DNA of 53,296 nucleotides, from positions 1-53,296 of the forward strand of contig JALUAG010000048.1 in assembly GCA_027045875.1 (NCBI GenBank), written 5' to 3'. Positions 38,282 to 48,949 of the stretch are shown here, in pieces. Each line of letters starts with the position of its first letter. The first letter of the stretch is position 1. Below the pieces are notes generated by a model. The model searched no databases. It saw only the letters and a program-made list of their open reading frames with translations, and was not told the DNA's origin. The stretch is from Alphaproteobacteria bacterium (GTDB lineage: Bacteria > Pseudomonadota > Alphaproteobacteria > Geminicoccales > Geminicoccaceae). Both the position numbers and the translations under genes were made by a program.

Positions 38282-39064
38282 ATGGTGGAGGCGGGAGAGG
38301 GAACCGACGCCGCCGAGATCGGCAAGTTCGCGGAGCTCGCGGACGCCTGGTGGGATCCGGAGGGGCCGATGCGGCCGCTGCACCTCCTCAATCCGGTGCG
38401 GCTCGCCTGGATCCGCGACCAGACGGCCCGCCATTTCGGCCTCGCCCTCGAGGGACGTCGGCCCCTGGCCGGTCTCCGGCTGCTCGACATCGGCTGCGGG
38501 GGCGGGCTCCTCGCGGAACCGCTCGCGCGCCTCGGCGCCGCCGTCACCGCCGTCGATCCCACCGAGGAGAACATCGCCCGGGCACGGCAGCGGGCGGCGG
38601 CCCAGGGCCTCGCCATCGACTACCGGCGGGGAACGGCGGAGGAGATCGCCGCCGCCGGCGCGAGGTTCCATGTGGTGCTGGCGATGGAGGTGATCGAGCA
38701 CGTTCCCGATCCCGCCCGCTTCGCCGCCACCGCGGCGGCCCTGGTGGCGCCCGGGGGGCTGCTCGTCATGTCCACCGTGAGCCGTACGCTGCGGGCCTTC
38801 GCGCTGGCGGTGATGGGGGCCGAGTATCTGCTCGGCTGGCTGCCGCCCGGCACCCACGACTGGCGACGCTTCGTGCGTCCCGCGGAACTCGCGGGCTGGC
38901 TGCGCGGCCACGGCCTGCGCACGACGGCGGTGACCGGCGTCGCCTACGATCCCGGATTCGCGCGCTTCCGCCTGGTGCGCGATCCGGGCGTCAACTACAT
39001 GCTGGCGGCCCGGCGCAGGGCGGCCGTTCAGGCGTCGAGCTTGGGGAGCCGGGGCAGGGGATAG
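38282..39064 (+). CDS. ubiG: ubiquinone biosynthesis O-methyltransferase UbiG
   Basis: SAM-dependent O-methylation of two ubiquinone intermediates. 260 residues from the ATG at 38282, which follows AGAGAGG closely; a GTG at 38267 is an alternative. Motifs: FAELADAWWDPEGPMRPLH (N-terminal signature), LDIGCGGGLLAEPLARLG (SAM binding), AMEVIEHVPDP and GTHDWRRFVRPAEL. Divergent from lysC; the last 37 bases overlap the end of the DUF1178 gene on the other strand. Confidence 0.95.
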   Translation: MVEAGEGTDAAEIGKFAELADAWWDPEGPMRPLHLLNPVRLAWIRDQTARHFGLALEGRRPLAGLRLLDIGCGGGLLAEPLARLGAAVTAVDPTEENIARARQRAAAQGLAIDYRRGTAEEIAAAGARFHVVLAMEVIEHVPDPARFAATAAALVAPGGLLVMSTVSRTLRAFALAVMGAEYLLGWLPPGTHDWRRFVRPAELAGWLRGHGLRTTAVTGVAYDPGFARFRLVRDPGVNYMLAARRRAAVQASSLGSRGRG

Positions 39065-39492
39065 ACGGGAATGCCCTCGTCGCGCAGCGCCTTCGCCTCC
39101 TCGGGATCGGTGCGGCCGTAGATCCCGCGCCGTTCGCTCTCGCCGTCATGGATGCGCCGGGCCTCCTCGGCGAAGCGGTCGCCCACGTCCTCGAAGTTCT
39201 TCTCGACATAGGTCTGGACGGCGCGCATCTGGCGCAGGATGGCGGCTATCACCTCCCGGCGGCGGGCGGCCTCGCCCTCGGGGCCGTCGGCGGCGGCCGG
39301 CATCCGCCCGCCGTCCGCCCGGTCGCGGGAACGGGTGACCGCCGGCGCCATCGGCGCCTTGCGGATCTCGCGGTCGCCGCACAGCGGGCAGACGAGCTCC
39401 CCCGCCGCCTCCTGTTCCTCGTAGACGGCGCCGCTGCGGAACCAGGCCTCGAAGCGATGGGCGTTGCCGCAGACGAGTTCGAAGCAGATCAT
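39028..39492 (-). CDS. DUF1178 family protein
   Basis: 154 residues. The N-terminal MICFELVCGNAHRFEAWF with C-x-L-C type pair (LVCPLCGD) suggests a small zinc ribbon; KAPMAPAV follows, and the C-terminal RGIYGRTDPEEAKALRDEGIPVYPLP is the family hallmark. Function unknown. The ATG overlaps the glutaredoxin stop (ATGA), a pairing conserved in alphaproteobacteria. Confidence 0.9.
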   Translation of the reverse strand: MICFELVCGNAHRFEAWFRSGAVYEEQEAAGELVCPLCGDREIRKAPMAPAVTRSRDRADGGRMPAAADGPEGEAARRREVIAAILRQMRAVQTYVEKNFEDVGDRFAEEARRIHDGESERRGIYGRTDPEEAKALRDEGIPVYPLPRLPKLDA

Positions 39493-39770
39493 GCCGAATG
39501 CTCCCGCGAGGCGCCGCCCCGCAGCAGACGGTCGAGCTCGCCCCTCGCCTCGAGCGCGTGGAGCTCGTCGCTGCCGCCGATGCCGAGGTCGTCGATGAAG
39601 ATCTGGGGCACGGTATCGCGTCCCTGCGCGCGCGCCAGCATCTCGGCACGCCGCTCGGGTTCGCGCCAGAGGTCGATTTCCGTAAACGCGACGCCCTTGC
39701 GCTCGAGCAGCCGCTTGGCGCGCCAGCAGTAGGGGCAGTAGGGCGTGGTGTAGATCTCGATGTTCGCCAT
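39489..39770 (-). CDS. grxC: glutaredoxin 3
   Basis: 93-residue dithiol glutaredoxin with C12-P-Y-C15 and the cis-proline/GSH-binding VPQIFIDD, then GGSDELHALEARGELDRLL. Length is normal for GrxC. The ATG at 39770 gives MANIEIYTTPYCPYC; an earlier in-frame start adds only a basic tail. Probably co-transcribed with comF upstream and DUF1178 downstream. Confidence 0.94.
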   Translation of the reverse strand: MANIEIYTTPYCPYCWRAKRLLERKGVAFTEIDLWREPERRAEMLARAQGRDTVPQIFIDDLGIGGSDELHALEARGELDRLLRGGASREHSA

Positions 39771-39817
39771 CCGTTCCCGCTCGTTCCGCTTCGGGGAAGA
39801 ACGCATCGGGGTTCATT

Positions 39818-40591
39818 TCATATAGGATGGGCCTCGTTGCGCACCACCCTCGCGAGAGTGAGGGCGTCGATCTGCGCCGCACCGGCGCGCAGCAGCACCT
39901 TGGCGCAGGCCTCGAGGGTGGCGCCGGTGGTGAACACGTCGTCCACGAGCAGGATCCGCGCGCCGGCGATCCGCCGGGCGTGGCGGCGGTGCGGACGGAA
40001 GGCGGCGGGGGTCACGTTCTCGCGCCGGGCGCGGGCACCGAGCCGCTGCTGCGAGGCGGTGGCCCGGTGCCGCTCGAGGAGATCGGGCAGATGGACGCGT
40101 CCCGCCAGCCGCGCCACCGCCCGGGCCAGCAGCGCCGCCTGGTTGTAGCCGCGCCTGAGCAGCCGCCAGCGATGCAGCGGCACCGGCGCGAGGATGTCCG
40201 CTTCCGCCAGAATGTCGTTCGCCGCCTCCGCCATCCAGCCGGCGAAGGTGGCCACGCCCTCGATGCGCTCCGCGTGCTTGAAGCGCAGGATCAGGCGCCG
40301 GCCGGCCCCCTCGTAGCGCAGCGCGCTGCGCATGTGCGTGAAGCTCGGCGGCTCGGCGAGACAGGCGGCACACAGGGGATCGGGGACCGCGCTGTGGGGC
40401 AGGGGGTAGCCGCACTGGCGGCAGAAGGGCGGGGTGATGAACAGCACCTCCTGCCAGCAGCGCCCGCAGAGGCTGCCCTGCCGGTCCACGGTGACGCCGC
40501 AGGCGAGGCAGCGCGGCGGCAGCAGGAGATCCAGCAGTCGGCCGGCGAGGACTCCGCCCTGTTTCGCGAGGACCGGCGCGGCGATGGTCAT
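39818..40591 (-). CDS. ComF family phosphoribosyltransferase-like protein
   Basis: 257 residues. Paired cysteines in the N-terminal half (RCLACG, LCGRCW, FCRQCG, LCAACL) form a double zinc ribbon; the C-terminal half is a PRTase fold with RILLVDDVFTTGATLEA and RRGYNQAALLARAVA. This is the ComF/GntX family, tied to DNA uptake in some bacteria. The ATG at 40591 is chosen because upstream residues are not conserved and because a promoter candidate lies at 40632-40659. Confidence 0.9.
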   Translation of the reverse strand: MTIAAPVLAKQGGVLAGRLLDLLLPPRCLACGVTVDRQGSLCGRCWQEVLFITPPFCRQCGYPLPHSAVPDPLCAACLAEPPSFTHMRSALRYEGAGRRLILRFKHAERIEGVATFAGWMAEAANDILAEADILAPVPLHRWRLLRRGYNQAALLARAVARLAGRVHLPDLLERHRATASQQRLGARARRENVTPAAFRPHRRHARRIAGARILLVDDVFTTGATLEACAKVLLRAGAAQIDALTLARVVRNEAHPI

Positions 40592-40631
40592 TCCTGCGCA
40601 GCGGCTCCGTCCGGTTGGCGGGACGGCCCGA

Positions 40632-40659
40632 ATATCACCTTCGGCGAGTGAAAAATCAA
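40632..40659 (-). promoter_or_regulatory. promoter candidate for comF-grxC-DUF1178
   Basis: Minus-strand TTGATT (40659-40654), 16-base spacer, TGATAT (40637-40632), overlapping the end of cutA and leaving a leader of about 35 bases before the ComF ATG. Confidence 0.5.
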
Positions 40660-40973
40660 CCGTCGGTTTCCGAGGTGATCCAGGCCAGATAGTCGGCATT
40701 GCCGCCGACGATGGGCAGCACGGTGACGCAGGGACAGTCGTAGCTGTGCTGTGAGACCACCGCCTCGGTCAGCGCCTCGGCGAGATCGCGGCGGGTCTTG
40801 AGCAGCAGCAGCACCTCGGGGTCCTCGTGCAGGGCCCCCTCCCAGCGGTAGACGGAGGTCACGCCGTCCAGGATGTTGGCACAGGCGGCGAGGCGCCGTT
40901 CGACCACCGCCCGCGCGATGGCCAGCGCTTCCGCGCGGGACCCGCAGGTGACGTAGCAGAGACAGGAATCCAT
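40656..40973 (-). CDS. cutA: divalent-cation tolerance protein CutA
   Basis: 105-residue trimeric CutA1 protein: YVTCGSRAEALAIARAVVERR, ACANILDGVTSVYRWEG and a C-terminal HSYDCPCVTVLPI segment match the family. Two in-frame ATGs nine bases apart follow GGGGAGG; the first touches it, so the second at 40973 has the workable spacing. Lies 30 bases after the oppC-type permease gene. Confidence 0.93.
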   Translation of the reverse strand: MDSCLCYVTCGSRAEALAIARAVVERRLAACANILDGVTSVYRWEGALHEDPEVLLLLKTRRDLAEALTEAVVSQHSYDCPCVTVLPIVGGNADYLAWITSETDG

Positions 40974-41003
40974 CGCGTCCATCCTCCCCGGCCGCTTTCG
41001 GGA

Positions 41004-41924
41004 TCAGCGGTGACGGCTCTGGCGCGGATCGAGCGCCTCCTGGAGGCCGTCACCCATCAGGTTGAAGGTGAGCACGGTGACGAAGATCAGCAAGCCCGGC
41101 CAGAGGGCGAGGGCGGGCGCGCCGAAGATCAGCTCCTGGGCATTGGTCAGCATGGTGCCCCAGCTCGCGAGCGGCGGCTGGATGCCGAGGCCGAGGAAGC
41201 TCAGCACCGATTCGGCGAGGATGACGTTGCCCACCGACAGGGTGGTGGCGACCACCACCGGCGCCGCCACGTTGGGCAGGATGTGGGCGCGCAGGATGCG
41301 CCGCGGCGGCGCGCCCAGCGCCCGGGCGGCGAGGACGAATTCGCGGTTCTTGATGCTCAGGGTGGCGGCGCGGGTGAGGCGGGCCACCGTGGTCCAGCCG
41401 AACAGGGCGACGATCACCATGATCCGCAGCACGCTCGCCGCGGCGCCGCCGGCGAGTTCGGCGGGCAGGCCGAGCTTGGCCAGATCGACGGCGGCGAGCA
41501 CGATCAGCAGCGGCAGCAGCGGCAGGGCGATGACGGCATCGGTCACCCGCATCACCAGCCGGTCGAAGAGACCGCCGCGCCAGCCGGCGAGGATGCCGAT
41601 CACCACCCCGATGGCACTGGCCACGAGCGCCCCGCCGAGGCCGACGAGGAGCGAGATCCGCCCGCCGTAGAGGAGGCGGACCAGCACGTCGCGGCCGAGC
41701 TCGTCGGTGCCCAGCGGATGGGCGAGGCTCGGCGGCCGGAAGCGGCCCAGGAGATCGATCGCCTCGGGGTCGGTGCCGAGCAGCCGGGCGACGAGGGGGG
41801 CGGCCAGACAGAGGGCGCCGATGGCGACCAGCACGCAGAGGCTCGCCACCGCCGCCGGCCGCCGCCGGAAGCGGCGCAGGAGGCCCGCCGGACGGCCGCT
41901 CGCCAGGGTCTCAGAGGCTCTCAT
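41004..41924 (-). CDS. ABC transporter permease, peptide/nickel type (OppC/DppC-like)
   Basis: 306-residue inner-membrane permease. An N-terminal OppC_N segment precedes HPLGTDELGRDVLVRLLYGGRI, the hallmark of DppC/OppC; the EAA coupling loop is ARALGAPPRRILRAHILPN. About six hydrophobic segments. It overlaps the OppB-type gene by 14 bases. No binding protein or ATPase gene is next to it, so the substrate is unknown. Confidence 0.92.
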   Translation of the reverse strand: MRASETLASGRPAGLLRRFRRRPAAVASLCVLVAIGALCLAAPLVARLLGTDPEAIDLLGRFRPPSLAHPLGTDELGRDVLVRLLYGGRISLLVGLGGALVASAIGVVIGILAGWRGGLFDRLVMRVTDAVIALPLLPLLIVLAAVDLAKLGLPAELAGGAAASVLRIMVIVALFGWTTVARLTRAATLSIKNREFVLAARALGAPPRRILRAHILPNVAAPVVVATTLSVGNVILAESVLSFLGLGIQPPLASWGTMLTNAQELIFGAPALALWPGLLIFVTVLTFNLMGDGLQEALDPRQSRHR

Positions 41925-42867
41925 GGATGCGCGGATCCAGCTCGAGATAGACGATGTCGGCGGCCAGATTGGCGAGCAGGGTCAGGGCGGTGCCCAGGAG
42001 CAGCGCCGCCAGCGCGAGATTGTAGTCGTTGCCCAGGATGGCGTCGTAGATGAGCTTGCCCATGCCGAGATAGGAGAACACCGTCTCCACCACCAGCGCG
42101 CCCGACAGCAGCGAGCCGAAATGGAGCGCCACCACGGTGACGACCGGGATCATGGCGTTGGGCAGGGCGTGGAGGAGGACGACGCGGGCGGTGCCGCAGC
42201 CCTTGGCGCGGGCGGTGCGGATGTGGTCCTCCTCGAGGGCCTCGAGCATGGACGCCCGCACGAAGCGCAGGAAGGTGCCGGCGGTGAGCAGGGTGAGGGC
42301 GGCGACCGGCAGCACGAGATAGGTGAGCCGGTCGAGGAAACCGCCGTCACCGACGCTCGCCACCCCGCCCGCCGGCAGCCAGCCCAGGGTGACGGCGAAC
42401 AGCACGATCAGCATCAGCGACAGCCAGAAGGAGGGCACCGAGAAGCCGGCGAAGGCGAGCAGGTTGACCAGGGTGTCGAGCAGGCCGCGGGGCCGGAGCG
42501 CGGCCAGGATGCCGGCCGGGATCCCGATCAGCAGCGCCAGCAGGAGGCTGGCGCCCATCAGCAGCAGGGTGTTCAGCAGCCGCGGCCAGATGACCGCGAA
42601 CACCGGCTGGCCGTAGAGCCTGGAATAGCCGAAATCGCCCGCGAGCGCCCGCTGCAGCCAGCGCAGGTAGCGCTCGAGGAGCGGTCGGTCGAGCCCGTAG
42701 AGGGCCTTGAGGCGTGCCGCATCGGCGGTGGTGAAGCGCGGATCGGCGCTCAGCATCAGGTCGATGGGATCGCCCGGCATGAGGCCGATCAGGGCATAGA
42801 TCAGAAAGGACATGACGAGCAGGACGAGGAGGGTCTCGATCCCGCGCCTGAGCAGCAGCCGGCTCAT
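41911..42867 (-). CDS. ABC transporter permease, peptide/nickel type (OppB/DppB-like)
   Basis: 318 residues. RRGIETLLVLLVMSFLIYAL is the first helix, MPGDPIDLMLS the family loop, LDRPLLERYLRWLQRALAGDFGYS the next signature, and TARAKGCGTARVVLLHALPN the EAA loop. Its ATG follows the uvrB stop with no base between (TGAATG), suggesting that it is translated by ribosomes terminating on uvrB. Confidence 0.92.
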   Translation of the reverse strand: MSRLLLRRGIETLLVLLVMSFLIYALIGLMPGDPIDLMLSADPRFTTADAARLKALYGLDRPLLERYLRWLQRALAGDFGYSRLYGQPVFAVIWPRLLNTLLLMGASLLLALLIGIPAGILAALRPRGLLDTLVNLLAFAGFSVPSFWLSLMLIVLFAVTLGWLPAGGVASVGDGGFLDRLTYLVLPVAALTLLTAGTFLRFVRASMLEALEEDHIRTARAKGCGTARVVLLHALPNAMIPVVTVVALHFGSLLSGALVVETVFSYLGMGKLIYDAILGNDYNLALAALLLGTALTLLANLAADIVYLELDPRIHESL

Positions 42868-45048
<2,181 letters not shown>

Positions 45049-45077
45049 GGGAGGTCCCGCTCGCTGCCGCAGCCCGC

Positions 45078-45106
45078 AAGATGGCGCGCCGCCGCCGGTG
45101 CAGCAA
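45078..45106 (-). promoter_or_regulatory. promoter candidate for uvrB
   Basis: Minus-strand TTGCTG (45106-45101), 17-base spacer, CATCTT (45083-45078) in the 119-base divergent gap between uvrB and the ELM1-family gene. No SOS box was recognised. Confidence 0.35.
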
Positions 45107-45130
45107 GGGCGGCGTGCGGCCAACGGCCGA

Positions 45131-45159
45131 CTGGTGCGACGCCGACCCGCGCACTATAG
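45131..45159 (+). promoter_or_regulatory. promoter candidate for ELM1-family gene
   Basis: CTGGTG (45131-45136), 17-base spacer, CTATAG (45154-45159). The -10 element ends only 8 bases before the ATG at 45168, so the transcript would be leaderless or nearly so. The -35 element is weak. Confidence 0.35.
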
Positions 45160-45167
45160 CGAGCGGC

Positions 45168-46274
45168 ATGCGGAACGCGATCCACGACCAACCGCCGGCC
45201 TCCGGGCCCGCCCGGCCCCGGGTGTGGCTGATCCAGAGCGACAAGCTCGGCGACAATGCCCAGTTGCGGGTGCTGGCCGACGCCCTTGGCTGGCCCTACG
45301 AGGTGCGGCGGGTCCTGATGAAGCCCGAATATGTCTTCGGCAAGCCGCGTTTTGCGGCCTCCCTCCATCACATCGATGCGCAGCGCTCGGACCCGCTGGC
45401 GCCGCCCTGGCCCGATCTCGTGCTGACCATCGGCCGCCGCTGCGCCATGGTCGCCCTCTGGGTCCGCGAGCAGGCCGGGGGACGGCCGCGGATCGTGCTC
45501 GTCGGCCGGCCCAAGAAGGGGCTCGATGCCTTCGATCTGATCGTCGCCCCGCCGCAGTTCCGGATGCCGGAGGCGGAGAACGTGGAGCCGCTGTCGCTTC
45601 CCCTCATGCGGGCCGATCCCGAACGGGTGATGGCGGCGCGGGAGGAATGGGGACCGCGCCTCGCGGCCATGCCCCGCCCCTTGACCGCGGTGCTCGTGGG
45701 CGGGGCCACCAAGCCCTTCCGCTTCGACCGCGAGACGGCGGGCGAGCTGATGGTCGGGCTCGAGGCGCTGCTCGCCCGCGAGGGCGGCTCCCTCTATCTG
45801 ACCACCAGCCGCCGCACCCCGCCCGAGGTGGTGGAGGAGCTGCGCGCACGGCTGCCCGCGGGATCGGCCTTCTATACCTGGCGGCCGGAGTGCGGCGAGA
45901 ATCCCTATTTCGGCCTCCTCGCCTGCGCCGACCGGTTCGTGGTGACCGGCGATTCGGTGTCGATGATGGTGGAGGTGGCCCGCCTCGGACGGCCGCTAGC
46001 GATCTACGATCTGCCGCTTTCCCGCGAGCCCCTCGTGCGCTGGCGCCATCGCCTGGGACGGGCCGTCTCCGGCGCGGGCGTGCTGGGCCGGATCGGCGGC
46101 GGCCTGCAGAAGCGGGGGCTGATCGGAATCACGCGCGATTTGCAGGGATTCCACGCCCGGCTCTACGCGCAGGGGCTGGCGGTCCCTTTCGGCATGCCGT
46201 TCCGGCCGCCGCGGCGGATCGTCGAGGAGGAGCTGGACAGGATCGCCCGGCGCGTGCGTCGCTTGGTCGCGTGA
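45168..46274 (+). CDS. mitochondrial fission ELM1-family protein
   Basis: 368 residues of the ELM1/DUF1022 family, common in alphaproteobacteria and plants, with a GT-B-like fold: VWLIQSDKLGDNAQLRVLADALGWPYE at the start, LVLTIGRRCAMVALWVRE, VLVGGATKPFRF, LTTSRRTPPEVVEEL, and VTGDSVSMMVEVARLGRPLAIYDLP, the last resembling the nucleotide-sugar end of glycosyltransferases. Bacterial members have no proven reaction; in plants ELM1 aids mitochondrial division. Followed by a sulfotransferase and a GT8-like gene on the same strand. Confidence 0.85.
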   Translation: MRNAIHDQPPASGPARPRVWLIQSDKLGDNAQLRVLADALGWPYEVRRVLMKPEYVFGKPRFAASLHHIDAQRSDPLAPPWPDLVLTIGRRCAMVALWVREQAGGRPRIVLVGRPKKGLDAFDLIVAPPQFRMPEAENVEPLSLPLMRADPERVMAAREEWGPRLAAMPRPLTAVLVGGATKPFRFDRETAGELMVGLEALLAREGGSLYLTTSRRTPPEVVEELRARLPAGSAFYTWRPECGENPYFGLLACADRFVVTGDSVSMMVEVARLGRPLAIYDLPLSREPLVRWRHRLGRAVSGAGVLGRIGGGLQKRGLIGITRDLQGFHARLYAQGLAVPFGMPFRPPRRIVEEELDRIARRVRRLVA

Positions 46275-46366
46275 GGCGCCGCCGCCGCGGTCCTATCTGT
46301 CCGCGTTGCCGGGCCGGTCGCCGGTTGGTATAGGCTCGCGGAGATGGAACGCCCCGGGAACCCCTC

Positions 46367-47305
46367 ATGTGGTACGTGATCTGGAAGCGCATTACGCGCG
46401 AAATCGTGTTGCGCGCGGCCTTCATGCTGCCGCCCGAACGCAGGAAGGCGCTCGAGCGGCGGATGCGGGGCAAGGAGGAGTTTCGCAAACTGCGGCTCGC
46501 CGATTGCGTCGTCGTCTCCTTCGGCAAGAGCGGCCGCACCTGGCTGCGGGTGTTGATCTCCCGCTTCTATCAGATCCGCTACGGGCTCAGGCCCTCGGTG
46601 ATGATCGGCTTCGACAACCTCCATCGCCGTAATCCGGCCATTCCCCGCATCTTCTTCACCCACGACAACTATCTCCGCGACTACACCGGCCATCGCGAGG
46701 ACAAACGCGACTTCTACGACCGGCGCACGGTACTGCTCGCCCGCGATCCCCGGGACGTGGCGGTGTCGCAGTATTTCCAGTGGAAGTTCCGGATGCGGCC
46801 GGCCAAGAAGATTCTGAACGACTATCCGACCGAGGAGGTGGACATCTTCACCTTCGTGATGAGCCCGGCCGGGCTCCCGCGGGTGATCGACTTCCTCAAC
46901 GGCTGGGCGCGCGAGATGCCGCGCATCCGCGAGTTCCTGCTGCTGCGCTACGAGGACCTCAAGGCCGATACCGCTGCTGAGCTCGCCCGTCTGCTCGAAT
47001 TCATGGGCGAGAAGCCGACCGCCGAGGAGCTCGCCGACTGCGTCTCCTTCGCCAGTGTGGAGAACATGCGCAAGCTCGAGGAGAAGCAGGTGTTCTGGCT
47101 CGCCGGCTCGCGGCTGCGGCCCAAGGACCGGTCGAATCCGAACTCCTACAAGGTGCGGCGGGCCAAGGTGGGGGGCTGGCGCGACTATTTCGACGACGCC
47201 CAGGTGGCGGCCATCGACGCCTATGTGGCCGAGCACCTCGATCCCGTGTTCGGCTACCGCACCGCCGGGAACCCTGTCGCGGCCGGTGCCGCCGCGGCGC
47301 CCTGA
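46367..47305 (+). CDS. sulfotransferase domain protein
   Basis: 312 residues. The PAPS 5'-phosphosulfate loop reads SFGKSGRTWLRVLI at about residues 51-64 and the 3'-phosphate loop LLARDPRDVAVSQYFQW at about 124-140; FLLLRYEDLKAD is a further conserved segment, so the fold and cofactor site look intact. There is no signal peptide, only a basic N-terminus, so it should act in the cytosol or at the inner face of the membrane. The acceptor is unknown; neighbours suggest a glycan or lipid. Confidence 0.88.
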   Translation: MWYVIWKRITREIVLRAAFMLPPERRKALERRMRGKEEFRKLRLADCVVVSFGKSGRTWLRVLISRFYQIRYGLRPSVMIGFDNLHRRNPAIPRIFFTHDNYLRDYTGHREDKRDFYDRRTVLLARDPRDVAVSQYFQWKFRMRPAKKILNDYPTEEVDIFTFVMSPAGLPRVIDFLNGWAREMPRIREFLLLRYEDLKADTAAELARLLEFMGEKPTAEELADCVSFASVENMRKLEEKQVFWLAGSRLRPKDRSNPNSYKVRRAKVGGWRDYFDDAQVAAIDAYVAEHLDPVFGYRTAGNPVAAGAAAAP

Positions 47306-47403
47306 ACCATCGCCGGCGTTGAGACCGGCGGTTGCTCTGTGCTAAGAGCGGACCGGTGGTGGCAGGTCAGCGGATGGCTGTCACGCGCGAGAGGAAGATG
47401 CCC

Positions 47404-48336
47404 ATGAAGCCCACGGTCTTCATCCACACCAATCACAAGCAGTACATCGGCGCGCTGGTCTCGGCGCACTCCATGCGGCGCAACAGCGCCCATGCCGACG
47501 AGTTCGACGTCAAGCTGATCGAACTCAAGGATCACATGGACGTGTTCGGTCCCCTCGAGGGCAAGAAGTACCTGCGGGACAACGTCTGGCGCCCCTGGAT
47601 GAACGACGATCTGCAGTCGTTCACCCTGCTGCGCTTCATGCCGCCGGAGCTCATGGGCTACGAGGGGCGCGCGGTGGTGGTCGACCCGGACGTGTTCGCG
47701 GTCCAGGACGTCTGGGAGCTGCTCTCCAAGGACATGCAGGGCAAGGCCATTTGGTGCTGCGAGCGCGGCAAGGGGCCGCGCGCCCATCCGGCGAGCTCGG
47801 TCATGCTGCTGGACAACGCCAAGCTGCGCCACTGGAAGCTCACCGACTATGTCGGCAAGATCTTCAGGGGCGAGTACGAGTACAAGCGCTGGATGAACCT
47901 CGGCTACGAGGATCCCGAGACGATCGGCATCCTGCCGCCCGAGTGGAACCATTTCGACCGGCTCACCGCGGCGACCAAGATGATCCACAACACGCGGCGT
48001 CGCACCCAGCCGTGGAAGACGGGGCTTCCCATCGATTTCATCCCCTCCGAGAACAATCCCTACAACCCGTATGCCTGGCTGATGTACGCGCGCCGGAAGC
48101 TGTTCGGCACCTACGCTTTCCTCGGCAACTACAAGCCCCATCCCGACAAGCGCCAGGAGGATTTCTTCTTCGGCCTGCTGAAGGAGTGCGTGGAGAACGG
48201 CACGGTGACCGTGGAGCTGGTCAAGGAGGCGATGCGCAACAACTGGGTGCGCCACGACGCCCTCGAGGTGCTGGAGAAGGTGCCGCCCGTCGACCAGACG
48301 CTGGCCTCGCTGCAGGAGATGCCCAAGGCGGCCTGA
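47404..48336 (+). CDS. putative GT8-like glycosyltransferase
   Basis: 310 residues. The N-terminal PTVFIHTNHKQYIGALVSAH is like the first strand-helix of GT-A enzymes, and AVVVDPDVFAVQDVWELL resembles the metal-binding DxD segment of family GT8, here D-P-D. A later HNTRRRTQPWKTG resembles the H-x-x-G/KPW end of that family. Start chosen at ATG 47404, 8 bases after GAGAGGAAG; ATGs at 47398 and 47374 are possible. Substrates are unknown. Assignment rests on motif resemblance only. Confidence 0.65.
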   Translation: MKPTVFIHTNHKQYIGALVSAHSMRRNSAHADEFDVKLIELKDHMDVFGPLEGKKYLRDNVWRPWMNDDLQSFTLLRFMPPELMGYEGRAVVVDPDVFAVQDVWELLSKDMQGKAIWCCERGKGPRAHPASSVMLLDNAKLRHWKLTDYVGKIFRGEYEYKRWMNLGYEDPETIGILPPEWNHFDRLTAATKMIHNTRRRTQPWKTGLPIDFIPSENNPYNPYAWLMYARRKLFGTYAFLGNYKPHPDKRQEDFFFGLLKECVENGTVTVELVKEAMRNNWVRHDALEVLEKVPPVDQTLASLQEMPKAA

Positions 48337-48337
48337 T

Positions 48338-48949
48338 TCATCGGTCGTCGAACAGCCCCGGCTGCGGCGGGGGATATGTCACGACGCCGTCCGGAGAGAT
48401 CCGGGCGGCGTCGGTCGTCTCGGCGATCACGATCGTGTCCCGGTCGAGGATGTGCATGACCTCGGCACCGCGGGCCAGCAGATGATCGCTCACGATCCGG
48501 CGGTGGCAGTTCGCGGGACGGGCCTCCGCACACATGATCGCCGTCCGGCGCCTGCGGGCGAGCGCGAGCAGCTTCGCGAGCGCCTCGGCGAAGGGCGGGG
48601 TGAGCGCGTAGTCGGCGTAGTTGCGGAGCCCTTCGCTCTGCCAGAAGCCGTTGGGCGAGGGGCGGTCGAGGCGCTGGCGGGAGCGGCGCCCGCCGAGGGC
48701 CGGGCAGTGGCGGTAGGCGATGCCGACATCCGCGAGGGCACGGGCGAGGGGGACGCGGGCGAAGTGCGGATGGCGCCGGGAGCCGGGCCAGCTCCGGATG
48801 TCCACGAGCAGGGCGATGGCCCGGGCCTGCAGAAGGTCGAGGAAGACCGCGATCGGGCGGTTCGAATGCCCGATCGTCCAGACGCAGGGCCTAGGAGGAA
48901 TCCGCCGCGCTCCGGAGCTGCGCCGCCATCTCGTCGAAGACCTCGGCAT
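48338..48949 (-). CDS. DUF488 family protein
   Basis: About 203 residues from ATG 48949, but the conserved part begins with VWTIGHSNRPIAVFLDLL and no ATG, GTG or TTG lies closer, so either the start overlaps the upstream DUF6455 gene by 59 bases or a rare start is used. DIRSWPGSRRHPHFA and the motif MCAEARPANCHRR (C-A-E-x-x-P-x-x-C-H-R) are diagnostic for DUF488. Function unknown; the paired cysteines suggest metal or redox chemistry. One base separates its stop from that of the GT8-like gene. Confidence 0.85.
   Translation of the reverse strand: MPRSSTRWRRSSGARRIPPRPCVWTIGHSNRPIAVFLDLLQARAIALLVDIRSWPGSRRHPHFARVPLARALADVGIAYRHCPALGGRRSRQRLDRPSPNGFWQSEGLRNYADYALTPPFAEALAKLLALARRRRTAIMCAEARPANCHRRIVSDHLLARGAEVMHILDRDTIVIAETTDAARISPDGVVTYPPPQPGLFDDR

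Noticed and set aside
45049-45167. LexA-type SOS box ahead of uvrB
   Set aside because: No GTTC-N7-GTTC or similar alphaproteobacterial LexA site was seen in the gap.
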